Positions 39,850 to 48,636 are shown, counted from the first letter of the stretch. The stretch: 64,000 nucleotides of DNA from SABI01 sp963678555 (GCA_963678555.2 OY782871.2:124001-188000); one strand, 5' to 3'. Notes: generated by a model from the letters alone, not told the origin. Made by a program: numbers and translations.

Positions 39850-40716
39850 ATGAAATGGGATGGAAAAATGATGAAACAAGGTTGGAAGTACAGTGTAGCA
39901 ATCAGTGGACCGTTATCTGCTGATTACCCGAGCCTATTGCAGGGAGATATCCTTGCCATGATGACAAAAGCCCGACAGATCGGTTTTGATGCCGTGGAGC
40001 TGCATATCGAGTCACCACAGGAGATTGATGCTGATGCCGTCTGTCAGCGAAAGAAAGAACTCGGTATCGACATATCGGCGATATCGAGCGGTCTTGCCTT
40101 CACCCAGGGCAGTCTTTCTCTGTTTTCCGAGGATGTTTCGGTGCGTGAGAAAGCACGAGAACGCTTCATGGAATTTATCGACGTGTGCGGAAAGCTTGAA
40201 TGCATGCTGATCCTGGGTCTCATGAAGGGACAGCTTCTCATGCGCTACACCCATGAGGAAGCCGATGTACTTCTTGAAGAGTATCTTAAGGAGGTGCTTG
40301 CGTACGCACGGGGCAGGGGCGTGACCGTCCTTCTCGAACCCATTCACAAGTTTCTCACCAATTATATGAATACCGTCAGGCAGGTGGTAGATTTCATCAA
40401 CAGGATTCAGGCTCCAAACTTCAAGGCGCTCATTGATACCTATCACATGTATATCGAAGAGGAAAGCATGATTGATCCTCTCTATTATGCTCAGGGAAAC
40501 ATCGGCAATTTCCACGTATCTGATTCCAACAGGAGGGCTCCCGGACTCGGACAGATCGATTTCCCGGAAATGCTCAATAGCCTGGATATCATCGGGTATG
40601 AGGGATATCTCTCGGTAGAGTGCATTCCTTATCCCACACAGGAAGAAGCGGCAAGACACAGTCTGCAGTATCTGAAGGCTCTGGAAAGCATTGTGCGATT
40701 AAGAAGGATGAGGTAG
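39850..40716 (+). CDS. Sugar phosphate isomerase/epimerase family protein (TIM barrel)
   Basis: 288-residue xylose-isomerase-like TIM barrel (AP_endonuc_2). Visible pieces: DAVELHIESP, LLEPIHKFLTNYMNT (Glu metal ligand), FKALIDTYHMYIEE (Asp and His ligands), NIGNFHVSDSNRRAPG (His) and LSVECIPYP (Glu). Such proteins interconvert keto/aldo sugars or epimerise ketoses, or act on keto-sugar acids. ATG 39850 lies 2 nt after the LivF-like stop; ATG 39871 is possible. Its link to a Liv-type transporter is unusual and indicates a sugar-like substrate. Confidence 0.8.
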   Translation: MKWDGKMMKQGWKYSVAISGPLSADYPSLLQGDILAMMTKARQIGFDAVELHIESPQEIDADAVCQRKKELGIDISAISSGLAFTQGSLSLFSEDVSVREKARERFMEFIDVCGKLECMLILGLMKGQLLMRYTHEEADVLLEEYLKEVLAYARGRGVTVLLEPIHKFLTNYMNTVRQVVDFINRIQAPNFKALIDTYHMYIEEESMIDPLYYAQGNIGNFHVSDSNRRAPGLGQIDFPEMLNSLDIIGYEGYLSVECIPYPTQEEAARHSLQYLKALESIVRLRRMR

Positions 40717-40720
40717 CAAT

Positions 40721-41458
40721 ATGGAATCAAAGGTTCTTGAAAACAGACATGCTGTCATCACAGGCGGTTCACGGGGAATCGGGTATGCAATTGCCGGTTT
40801 TCTGGGAGAACATGGAGCAACTGTCATCATCGCTGATATAGACAGCAAAACAGGAGAAACTGCAGCAGCTCAGTTGAAGAAGGAGGGCAAAGATGCCTTT
40901 TTCTTTGAAACAGATGTAAGTGACCCGGATTCTGTTCAGAGTATGGTGACCCGCATACACGAAACTGTCGGTGATATTGATCTCCTCGTGAACAATGCAG
41001 GGATCCTTGACGATAGAGGTGTGCTCGATATCGATCCTGCCTCCTGGAGTAAGGTCATAGGAATAAACCTGAGTGGAACTCATTTCTGTTCTCAGGCAGT
41101 CCTTCCTGACATGATAAAAAACAGGTTCGGAAAAATCGTCAATATTGCTTCAATGGCAGGACAGACCGGAGGCTTTAAAGCGGGCGTGGATTATGTGAGT
41201 TCCAAGTCCGGAGTGTTCGGTCTCACCAAGTCCTATGCCCGTTACAGTGCCCGTTATGGGATAACTGTGAATGCAATAGCTCCCGGACTTATTGAGACCG
41301 AAATGACAAAAGGCTGGGCATCGGCCGATGAGGTTCCTCTGGGGTATCTGGGATCTCCTCTGGATGTTGCCAAGACCGCCTTTTTTCTGCTCTCTCCATT
41401 ATCAGATTATATGACAGGACAGGTGTTGAGCGTGAACGGCGGATTGTTCATGTACTAG
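40721..41458 (+). CDS. SDR family oxidoreductase (FabG-like)
   Basis: 245 residues: TGGSRGIGYAIAGFLGE near 14-30, DIDLLVNNAGILDD, IVNIASMAG with the catalytic serine, YVSSKSG (Tyr/Lys pair), NAIAPGLIETEMTK. A typical NAD(P)-dependent dehydrogenase for sugar alcohols or 3-oxoacyl substrates. Part of the Liv operon, 4 nt after the isomerase. Confidence 0.87.
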   Translation: MESKVLENRHAVITGGSRGIGYAIAGFLGEHGATVIIADIDSKTGETAAAQLKKEGKDAFFFETDVSDPDSVQSMVTRIHETVGDIDLLVNNAGILDDRGVLDIDPASWSKVIGINLSGTHFCSQAVLPDMIKNRFGKIVNIASMAGQTGGFKAGVDYVSSKSGVFGLTKSYARYSARYGITVNAIAPGLIETEMTKGWASADEVPLGYLGSPLDVAKTAFFLLSPLSDYMTGQVLSVNGGLFMY

Positions 41459-41502
41459 TGGTTTATACATCAATAGAGAACTCTGGGAAAGGGAGGTGGT
41501 CA

Positions 41503-42525
41503 ATGAGAGCACAAGTGTTTGCAGGTCCAAATACCTTCACATTGAAGGAGCTGGAAATTCCTGAAATTCAAGATGAAGAGGTTCTGGTCAGAGTCAGAGC
41601 GGTTGGAGCGTGCGGGAGTGATTTTCACGGGTTTACTGGTGAATCAGGCAGGCGGTATCCGGGGATGGTCATGGGACATGAGATCGCAGGTCAGATCGAA
41701 CAGCTGGGACCATCGGTCCATGCGTACAAGAAAGGCGATCATGTGGTCGTTCAACCGATCCGCTCCTGTGGCCACTGTACTGTGTGCCGTGAGGGAAAGA
41801 CCAGTGTCTGCCTGAACAAGCACATGATAGGAGTCAATATGGATCAGGTCGGTGGTCTCGCTGAATATATTCCTGTTCATGCTGAAAATATCTGTGCCAT
41901 AGATTCCAAGATTCCATTTGAGATAGCGGCACTTAGTGAACCGCTTGCTGTCGGATTCGGGGCTGTCGCACGCTCAGGTATGAAAGAGAACCTCACAGTG
42001 GCGATTGTCGGTGCCGGAATGATCGGACTGAGTATCCTCCTCGCACTATCTCCCTATACACCCTCCAAAGTGTTCATCCTCGACAAGAAAGAAAACAAAC
42101 TCAGCGTTGCAGAAAATCTCGGTGCCATACCCATCAACTTTGAGAAGGTAGACCCCGTGAAAACGATTCTGGAACAGACAGACGGTCTTGGAGCCGATAT
42201 CACCTTTGAGGCTGTCGGTCTTCAGGCGAGTGTCACTTCCTCGATTCTCGCCACACGGGTAGGGGGGAGGATCGTCTGGGTCGGCAATATGGCTCCAGAG
42301 GTCACCATCCCTATGCAGGAGATCGTCACCAAAGCTAGAGAAATTCTCGGCGTCTATTGCTATGAAAGCGATGATTTCAGGCGATCGGTGCAGTACATAG
42401 AGAAGAACCCGCATCTCATGGAGCGTTTCGTGAACACTACTGTCCCTCTGGAACGTACGCAGGAGCTGTTTATGCAGTTGTCAAATGGGGAGCTTGATGT
42501 GTTCAGGGCGGTGATAACCGTCTGA
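41503..42525 (+). CDS. Zinc-dependent medium-chain alcohol dehydrogenase
   Basis: 340 residues. Catalytic zinc ligands C37 (GACGSDFHG) and H59-E60 (GHEIAG); structural zinc cysteines at 89, 92, 95 and 103 (SCGHCTVCREGKTSVC); Rossmann loop VGAGMIGLS. This is the sorbitol/threonine/butanediol dehydrogenase group; polyol oxidation is the most likely role. ATG 41503 follows GGGAGGTGG. Last gene of the Liv operon. Confidence 0.92.
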   Translation: MRAQVFAGPNTFTLKELEIPEIQDEEVLVRVRAVGACGSDFHGFTGESGRRYPGMVMGHEIAGQIEQLGPSVHAYKKGDHVVVQPIRSCGHCTVCREGKTSVCLNKHMIGVNMDQVGGLAEYIPVHAENICAIDSKIPFEIAALSEPLAVGFGAVARSGMKENLTVAIVGAGMIGLSILLALSPYTPSKVFILDKKENKLSVAENLGAIPINFEKVDPVKTILEQTDGLGADITFEAVGLQASVTSSILATRVGGRIVWVGNMAPEVTIPMQEIVTKAREILGVYCYESDDFRRSVQYIEKNPHLMERFVNTTVPLERTQELFMQLSNGELDVFRAVITV

Positions 42526-42564
42526 GAACCTGTGAAACACAGGGGATTCCGTTTAGAAAAATAT

Positions 42565-42593
42565 TTGACAACATCATGGGGTCAAGGTATACT
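42565..42593 (+). promoter_or_regulatory. Promoter of the transketolase operon
   Basis: TTGACA (42565-42570), 17-bp spacer, TATACT (42588-42593): near-consensus sigma-70 promoter, 82 bp before the first start codon. Confidence 0.8.
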
Positions 42594-42604
42594 AATCTTA
42601 ATTA

Positions 42605-42634
42605 GTGATAACGATGTTTGCATAGTGATAATAA
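42605..42634. promoter_or_regulatory. Operator-like element, copy C (transketolase operon)
   Basis: GTGATAACGA then TGTTTGCATAGTGATAATAA, starting 12 bp after the -10. It contains the direct repeat GTGATAA at 42605 and 42625, 20 bp apart (two helical turns). Same pattern as copies A and B. Confidence 0.65.
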
Positions 42635-42674
42635 ATATTGAGCTATACAGGCACTATCTATACGAGGTATATAC

Positions 42675-43529
42675 ATGAATGATAACACGTTGCACCAGTT
42701 GGAACTCGAAGCGGCCCGAATACGGCTGGACCTCCTTCGCACGTTCGGCACGGGAAAGGCTCATCATTTCGGAGGAACCCTGTCATCGGTCGATATCGTG
42801 ACAGCACTCTACTTTCATGTGATGGACTATTCGAAGCACACCTATCAGAAAGCTGATAGAGACCGCCTGATCTTCAGCAAAGGTCATTCGGTTCCTGTTC
42901 AATACGTAGCTCTGGCTCATCTGGGGATACACGACGTTGAAAAACTCAAGACAATCAAGACCATGGGTTCGGTGTTTCAGGGGCATCCTGATATGAGAAA
43001 GACAGCAGGCATAGAAGCTCCCACCGGTTCATTGGGGCAGGGTCTTTCCTTTGCGAACGGGATCGCACTTGCTCAGAAGGCAGACGGGCTGAAGAGCAAA
43101 ACCTTCGTCATCATGGGAGACGGGGAGCTCCAGGAAGGACAGATATGGGAAGCGGCTATGACAACCCCCCATTACAAGCTCGGGAATGTATGTGCCATCG
43201 TAGACCGTAACGGGTACCAGAGCCAGGGGTCGATTGATACGCTGATGGGAGTTGAGCCGCTTGACAAGAAGTTCGAATCCTTCGGATGGGAAACCTACCG
43301 CGTCGACGGCCACGATCTACGGGCTTTGTGTGAGGTCCTCACCAGGGTGGGGAAGAATCCGGATGTACCCATTATGATCATCGCTGATACCGTGAAAGGA
43401 AAGGGTGTGAGCTTCATGGAAGCAACTCACACCTATCATAACTATGCACTCTCTTTCGAGGAGTTTGAGAAGGCGGAGAACGAGCTGGTGGAAAGACTAA
43501 AGATGCTGTCGGCGAAGGAGGCTGAATGA
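42675..43529 (+). CDS. Transketolase, N-terminal (TPP-binding) subunit
   Basis: 284 residues, the size of the N-terminal half in split transketolases. Thiamine diphosphate motif GDGELQEGQIWEA .. N (GDG at 148-150, N179), substrate-site histidines in KAHHFGG and SKGHS, and GSLGQGLSFANGIALA. It transfers a two-carbon ketol unit between sugars; split enzymes are also used on special substrates such as apulose-4-phosphate or sulfo-sugars. First gene of a five-gene operon with an operator shared with the TRAP operon. Confidence 0.92.
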   Translation: MNDNTLHQLELEAARIRLDLLRTFGTGKAHHFGGTLSSVDIVTALYFHVMDYSKHTYQKADRDRLIFSKGHSVPVQYVALAHLGIHDVEKLKTIKTMGSVFQGHPDMRKTAGIEAPTGSLGQGLSFANGIALAQKADGLKSKTFVIMGDGELQEGQIWEAAMTTPHYKLGNVCAIVDRNGYQSQGSIDTLMGVEPLDKKFESFGWETYRVDGHDLRALCEVLTRVGKNPDVPIMIIADTVKGKGVSFMEATHTYHNYALSFEEFEKAENELVERLKMLSAKEAE

Positions 43530-44464
43530 TGAGCAGGAAAGCTACGAGAGACGCCTATGGTGATACCTTACGTGATATCGCTGCCGAAGATCATGCCGTG
43601 TTCGCCATGGATTGTGACCTGGGAGGGTCCACCCGGGCATCGAAGATCAGGGAGGTCGATCCCTCCCGTTTCATCGAGATGGGTATTGCGGAACAGGATA
43701 TGGTCTCCACCGCAGCAGGAATGGCGTCCATGGGGAAAATCGTGTTCGTCAATTCCTTTGCGGTCTTTCTCACCGGAAGGGCCTATGATCAGATCAGACA
43801 GCAGGTGGCACTGCCACGATCGAATGTCAAACTGTGTGCATCGAGTTCCGGACTCACTCAGGGCGCTGACGGAGCGACCCACCAGTCGGTAACCGACATC
43901 AACCTGATGCGCGGACTTCCTCATATGGTCGTTCTGTCCCCGGCTGATGCCGTTCAGACAGATGCGATCATCCGATTTGCCCATACCTACAAGGGTCCGG
44001 TATACATCCGGCTCTCCCGGTACGCGACAGAGCAGATCTTTCCGGATGACTATGTGTTTGAATTCAATCAGATCGAGACCCTCCGTACGGGTACCGATGT
44101 CGCACTGATAGCAACCGGACCGATTCTGGAACAGGTCCTTGAAGCGCATACACGTCTTACAGCCCGGGGGTACTCCTGTGGAGTCTACCATGTGCCGACG
44201 ATCAAACCCTTCGACGGGGACACGCTGAAGGCAGTGGCGAAGACGGCAGGCCTTCTGGCCACGGTTGAAGAACACAGCATCTACGGCGGCCTCGGGTCCG
44301 CCGCAGCCGAGGTGCTTTCATCCATCTCCTCTCATCCCCCGCTTGTCCGCATCGGGGTTCAGGACTGTTTCGGGGAATCGGGAACCGCGGAGGAGCTTCT
44401 GTGCAAGCATAAGCTTGATGCAGAAGGTATCGTCGAACGCATCACATCAGAATTACACCAATAG
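43529..44464 (+). CDS. Transketolase, C-terminal subunit
   Basis: 311 residues (pyrimidine-binding and C-terminal domains). Conserved: FIEMGIAEQDMVSTAAGMASMGKI with the TPP-activating glutamate, KLCASSSGLTQGADGATHQSVTDINLMRGLP, PVYIRLSR and VEEHSIYGGLGSA. ATG 43529 is used because AAGGAGG ends 7 nt upstream; ATG 43526, which overlaps the previous stop, is equally in frame. Works with the subunit encoded just upstream. Confidence 0.92.
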   Translation: MSRKATRDAYGDTLRDIAAEDHAVFAMDCDLGGSTRASKIREVDPSRFIEMGIAEQDMVSTAAGMASMGKIVFVNSFAVFLTGRAYDQIRQQVALPRSNVKLCASSSGLTQGADGATHQSVTDINLMRGLPHMVVLSPADAVQTDAIIRFAHTYKGPVYIRLSRYATEQIFPDDYVFEFNQIETLRTGTDVALIATGPILEQVLEAHTRLTARGYSCGVYHVPTIKPFDGDTLKAVAKTAGLLATVEEHSIYGGLGSAAAEVLSSISSHPPLVRIGVQDCFGESGTAEELLCKHKLDAEGIVERITSELHQ

Positions 44465-44482
44465 GTATTGGAGGCATTGACT

Positions 44483-45862
44483 ATGGCAACCTATATAGAA
44501 GGATTGATCGAACGGGCAAGAACAGCACAAAAGGCATTCGCCAACGCCGATCAGGAGACAGTGGATAGAGCGGCAGAGCTGATATGCTGGAGGGGTATCG
44601 ATCCCGGTTTCGCACAGCAGTTGAGTGAACTCGCTGTTGAGGAATCCCGCATGGGCGATGTGCCGAGCAAGTATGCGAAGATGATGAACAAAGTGCGCGG
44701 TGCCTGGCTCGAGATGAAGGGACAGAAATCAGTCGGGATCATCGAAGAAGACTCCGCCCTTGGTCTGGTGAAGATTGCCAAACCGGTCGGTGTCATCGGT
44801 GCTCTCATTCCCTGCACGAACTGTGAGGCTACCCCGGTGCTCAAGGCCGCCTGGGCAATCAAGACCCGCAACGCAATCATCCTTGCTCCGCATCCGAGAA
44901 CCAAGAAGACCAATGCATGTGTTGTCGATATGATGCGTTCGGTTCTGCAGGAGCTCGGACTGCCCGAGGATCTCATCCAGAACGTGGCTGAAGTTTCTGT
45001 TCAGAACTCCCAGGAACTGATGGCATCGTGTGATCTCATCCTTGCAACAGGAGGAGGTGGCATGGTGAAGGCAGCATATTCCAGCGGTACGCCCGCCTAC
45101 GGGGTGGGGGCAGGAAATGCGGTAACGATCGTGGATGATACCAGTGACCTGAAAGAGGTTGCGAACAAGATCATGAGAGGGAAGACCTTTGACCAGGCGA
45201 CCAGTTGTTCCTCAGAGAACTCGGTGCTGGTTCAGGACACTGTCTACGATGATTTCCTTGCAGCCATGGGCTCAGAAGGCGGCTACCTCTGTACTTCAGA
45301 GCAGAAGGACCTTCTTGAGAAGGCGATGTGGCCTGACGGTCATACACTGAACCGAAATATCATAGCACAGCCTGCCTCTGTCATAGCACGCGAAGCAGGA
45401 TTCAGTATCCCCGAAGAAACGAGTTTCATCATGGTGCAGGAAAGCGGGATCGGAGAGGGGTTTCCGTTCAGCGCGGAGAAACTATCTGTGGTCCTGACCG
45501 TATACCGCTGGAGCGAGTTTGACAGTGCCGTTGATATGGTGAACCGGATTACGAGCTTTAATGGTACCGGCCATTCCTGCGGTATCCACAGCAGTGACCG
45601 CGATAAAGTCCTGAAACTATCAGAACAGGTCAATGTATCACGTGTGATGGTGAACCAGCCTCAGTCTCTTGCGAACAGCGGGGCCTGGACGAACGGGATG
45701 CCGATCACACTTACACTCGGCTGCGGATCGTGGGGCGGGAATATCTCGAGTGAGAACATCACCTGGAAACATCTACTCAATACAACGTGGGTTGCGTTCC
45801 CGATAGCAAGCAGACAGGTCCCTGATGAACAGCTGTTCAGTGACTGGGCCAGAAACAGCTGA
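44483..45862 (+). CDS. Aldehyde dehydrogenase, CoA-acylating type
   Basis: 459 residues. Catalytic Cys242 in FDQATSCSSENSVLV; KPVGVIGALIPCTNCEATPVLKAA and the short N-terminus are typical for CoA-acylating enzymes (EutE/PduP/AdhE-N, sulfoacetaldehyde dehydrogenase) rather than for NAD-dependent hydrolysing ones. The C-terminal GCGSWGGNISSENITWKHLLNTTWVA is that of EutE/SauS-like members. It would turn an aldehyde, such as glycolaldehyde or another short product of the transketolase, into an acyl-CoA. No microcompartment shell genes are nearby. ATG 44483 follows TTGGAGG. Confidence 0.85.
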   Translation: MATYIEGLIERARTAQKAFANADQETVDRAAELICWRGIDPGFAQQLSELAVEESRMGDVPSKYAKMMNKVRGAWLEMKGQKSVGIIEEDSALGLVKIAKPVGVIGALIPCTNCEATPVLKAAWAIKTRNAIILAPHPRTKKTNACVVDMMRSVLQELGLPEDLIQNVAEVSVQNSQELMASCDLILATGGGGMVKAAYSSGTPAYGVGAGNAVTIVDDTSDLKEVANKIMRGKTFDQATSCSSENSVLVQDTVYDDFLAAMGSEGGYLCTSEQKDLLEKAMWPDGHTLNRNIIAQPASVIAREAGFSIPEETSFIMVQESGIGEGFPFSAEKLSVVLTVYRWSEFDSAVDMVNRITSFNGTGHSCGIHSSDRDKVLKLSEQVNVSRVMVNQPQSLANSGAWTNGMPITLTLGCGSWGGNISSENITWKHLLNTTWVAFPIASRQVPDEQLFSDWARNS

Positions 45863-45877
45863 ACGGAGGGAACGGCA

Positions 45878-47431
45878 ATGGGACCTGAAGATCAGAGCCG
45901 GCTTGTCTCTCAGATGAGAGCTGCCGCCGAGGCAGGAGGCGGACTCGAGAAGCAGGAAAAGCAGCACCAGAAAGGGAAGCTGACCGCCAGAGAGCGTATC
46001 GACATGCTCTCTGACTCCGGGAGCTTCCTGGAGTCCCAGAAGTATGTGACCTGCCGGTCGACTTCGTTCGGGCTCGACCGTCACCGTATTCCCGGAGACG
46101 GTGTGGTGAGCGGCTCTGCAATGATAGATGGACGGGAAGTATGGATAAGTGCCCAGGACTTCACCGTCCTCGGAGGTTCTCTTGGAGAGATGCACGCGCA
46201 GCGGATCGTTGATGCGCAGAATTCCGCTCTCAGTATGAGAAAGCCGTTCATTCAGATCAATGACTCTGGTGGAGCACGGATCCAGGAAGGGATCAGGTCT
46301 CTTGACGGGTACGGGAAGATCTTCCGTAACAATATTCTTGCCTCCGGGGTTGTCCCCCAGATTTCCGTTATCCTCGGCCCCTGTGCAGGCGGGGCTGCCT
46401 ACTCGCCGGCCCTCACCGACTTCGTGTTCATGGTGGAAGGTCTGAGCCAGATGTATATCACCGGCCCCGATGTGATCAGGACAGTGACCGGTGAGCAGGT
46501 GTCCCATGAGCAGCTCGGAGGGGCTTCGACGCATGCCGCAAAAAGCGGGAACATCCATTTCGCCTGCCATAGTGAGAAGGAGTGCATGGAGAAGGTGAGG
46601 CGCCTTCTCAGCTATCTTCCTTCTCACTGTGATGAGCTGCCACCCGTGCAGAGCGGAACAAAAGAGAGCCGGCCGCGGTCAAGCAGCAAGGTCAGGCATC
46701 TGATTCCCGAGCGCATCACCAAGGCCTATACCATCATCGATATCATACAAGATATCGTAGACGCAGGAAGCTTTCTCGAGGTCCAGAGTGAATATGCAAA
46801 GAGCATCGTGGTGGGCTTCGCACGGCTCGGAGGTCACAGTGTAGGGATCGTTGCCAATCAGCCGAATTCGATGTCGGGGACACTCGATATCAATTCTTCG
46901 GATAAAGGAGCCCGGTTCATCAGAACCTGTGACGCGTTCAATGTTCCTGTCCTCTCTCTCGTCGATGTCCCGGGCTATATGCCGGGAACCCTGCAGGAAT
47001 ATGGAGGAATCATCCGGCATGGAGCGAAGCTGCTCTATGCGATCGGAGAGGCGACCGTTCCCAAGATCTCTGTCGTCGTGCGTAAAGCGTACGGTGGAGC
47101 CTATATCGCGATGGCCTCAAAATCCCTCGGGTACGACCGGGTGATCGCTCTCAGCGGAGCTTCGATCGCTGTTATGGGAGCAGAGGGGGCTGCAGAGATT
47201 ATCTACCGCAGAGAGATCTCCTCCTCGCAAGACCCCGCTGCAACACGCAGGGAGAAGATCGCGGAGTTCCAGAAAGAGGAGATGAACCCCTTCGTCGCAG
47301 CAGCTACCGGGTTAGTCGATGATGTCATCGATCCGGATGAACTAAGAAATACTCTTATCCGCTCGTTTCAGAGCCTGAGAACGAAGAAAGAGGAAAGACC
47401 TGGGCATAAGCACGGGAATGCACCGATGTAG
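45878..47431 (+). CDS. Acyl-CoA carboxylase/decarboxylase carboxyltransferase subunit (PccB/MmdA type)
   Basis: 517 residues, the full length of the carboxyltransferase family: KGKLTARERIDMLSDSGSF, DFTVLGGSLGEMHAQRI, INDSGGARIQEGI, GPCAGGAAYSPALTDFVFMV, LSLVDVPGYMPGTLQEYGGIIRHGAKLLYA, KAYGGAYIAMASK, and AVMGAEGAAEI. Members either carboxylate acyl-CoAs with a biotin carrier (propionyl-CoA carboxylase) or decarboxylate methylmalonyl-CoA. No biotin carboxylase, biotin carrier or membrane beta subunit is encoded here, so the direction and partner are unknown. The gene follows a CoA-acylating aldehyde dehydrogenase by 15 nt, suggesting that it handles its acyl-CoA product. Confidence 0.92.
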   Translation: MGPEDQSRLVSQMRAAAEAGGGLEKQEKQHQKGKLTARERIDMLSDSGSFLESQKYVTCRSTSFGLDRHRIPGDGVVSGSAMIDGREVWISAQDFTVLGGSLGEMHAQRIVDAQNSALSMRKPFIQINDSGGARIQEGIRSLDGYGKIFRNNILASGVVPQISVILGPCAGGAAYSPALTDFVFMVEGLSQMYITGPDVIRTVTGEQVSHEQLGGASTHAAKSGNIHFACHSEKECMEKVRRLLSYLPSHCDELPPVQSGTKESRPRSSSKVRHLIPERITKAYTIIDIIQDIVDAGSFLEVQSEYAKSIVVGFARLGGHSVGIVANQPNSMSGTLDINSSDKGARFIRTCDAFNVPVLSLVDVPGYMPGTLQEYGGIIRHGAKLLYAIGEATVPKISVVVRKAYGGAYIAMASKSLGYDRVIALSGASIAVMGAEGAAEIIYRREISSSQDPAATRREKIAEFQKEEMNPFVAAATGLVDDVIDPDELRNTLIRSFQSLRTKKEERPGHKHGNAPM

Positions 47432-47482
47432 CATACAGGTATTACTCCAAACAAGAGAAGATACTATGAAAAGAGGTACAGT

Positions 47483-48568
47483 ATGGTAGAGAAAGAAACA
47501 CAGAGTCCGTTGAAACAGATGGCAGAGACCACCCCGACAGATTTCTGGAATGATTCGTGTTCATTCGAGGAACTGAAGTACGCGATCACCCACGGAGCCG
47601 TCGGAGCAACAACCAACCCTGTTATCGTGGGTAATGTTCTGAAGAAGGAACTTCATCTGTGGGAGGGGAGGATCAGGGAGCTGATAGCTGAGAACCCGGA
47701 GGATTCGTATGAGGATATCTCCTGGCGCCTGAATGAAGAGATGGCAGTGGAAGCGGGAAAGCTGCTTCTGCCGGTCTTTAAGGAGTCCAGAGGCAAGAAG
47801 GGACGTATCTCCATACAGACCAACGCCAAATATTATAGGTCCTGGGAGAAGATGACCGAGCAGGCCATTCATTTCAACTCAATCGCACCGAACATCAACG
47901 TGAAGATGCCGGCTACACAGGCAGGTATCAGGGCGATGGAGGAGGCTACTGCTGCGGGAGTAAGCATCAACGCGACAGTCAGTTTCACCGTTGCTCAGGC
48001 GCTCGCTGTGGCCGAAGCGGTGGAGAGAGGCCTAGACAGAAGAGTTGCTGCCGGTGAGGATATCAGTACGATGAGTCCCATCTGTACTATCATGGTTGGA
48101 CGTCTTGATGACTGGGTGAAAGTCTCAGGGGAGAAGGCCGGGATCATCAGTGACCCGGGAGTACTCGACTGGGCCGGTGTCGCCGCCTTCAAGCGTGCCT
48201 ATGCAATCTTCAAGGAGAAGGGTTACAGAATACGTCTCCTGTCCGCCGCGTACCGCAATCACCTTCACTGGTCCGAGCTGATCGGCGGCGAAGTGTCCAT
48301 GACGATCCCGTACGGATGGCAGGTGAAGTTCAACAACTCTGATGTCACCGTCGAAGACAGGATCTCGGATCCGGTCGACCCGAAGATCATCAGTGAACTG
48401 ATGAACAAATACCCTGAGTTCGTGAAAGGCTATGAACCTGACGGTCTGAAGGTCGAAGAGTTCGATAGCTACGGAGCCGTAGTCAGAACGCTCAGATCCT
48501 TCATCAGCGGGTATGAGAGTACCCTTGGTGTCATCAGGGAGTTCATGCTTCCTGACCCTGACAAGTAG
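47483..48568 (+). CDS. Transaldolase family protein
   Basis: 361 residues. GATTNPVIVGN (TTNP at 43-46), D24 in TDFWNDS, and the Schiff-base lysine K141 in NINVKMPATQAG place it in the transaldolase group. The N-terminus and the C-terminal 60 residues (VTVEDRISDPVDPKIISELM and following) are longer than in TalB. Transaldolase moves three-carbon dihydroxyacetone units between sugars. As the last gene of the transketolase operon it suggests rebuilding of pentose or hexose phosphates from an unusual sugar. Confidence 0.87.
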   Translation: MVEKETQSPLKQMAETTPTDFWNDSCSFEELKYAITHGAVGATTNPVIVGNVLKKELHLWEGRIRELIAENPEDSYEDISWRLNEEMAVEAGKLLLPVFKESRGKKGRISIQTNAKYYRSWEKMTEQAIHFNSIAPNINVKMPATQAGIRAMEEATAAGVSINATVSFTVAQALAVAEAVERGLDRRVAAGEDISTMSPICTIMVGRLDDWVKVSGEKAGIISDPGVLDWAGVAAFKRAYAIFKEKGYRIRLLSAAYRNHLHWSELIGGEVSMTIPYGWQVKFNNSDVTVEDRISDPVDPKIISELMNKYPEFVKGYEPDGLKVEEFDSYGAVVRTLRSFISGYESTLGVIREFMLPDPDK

Positions 48569-48582
48569 GAGCGCAGGTTCAA

Positions 48583-48636
48583 AGGGTCCCCTTCAGGCAT
48601 CAACCGGGTTAACCCGATGTATGCCTCAGGGACCCT
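48583..48636. terminator. Long compound stem-loop between convergent operons
   Basis: Outer arms AGGGTCCC and GGGACCCT, inner arms AGGCAT and ATGCCT, and the apical palindrome CGGGTTAACCCG make one long imperfect hairpin between the transaldolase gene and the convergent vapC-like gene. No T-run is present. It may end transcription from both sides. Confidence 0.65.

Noticed and set aside
44483..47431. Ethanolamine or propanediol microcompartment fragment
   Set aside because: No shell protein, diol dehydratase or encapsulation-peptide-like N-terminal extension was found; the aldehyde dehydrogenase starts directly with its catalytic domain.
42675..48568. Sulfoquinovose (sulfo-transketolase) pathway, suggested by split transketolase, SauS-like aldehyde dehydrogenase and a GH31 enzyme in the window
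   Set aside because: The GH31 protein has the WSGDN acid/base context of alpha-glucosidases rather than that of sulfoquinovosidase, is in another operon under another regulator, and no sulfonate exporter or isomerase of that pathway is adjacent.
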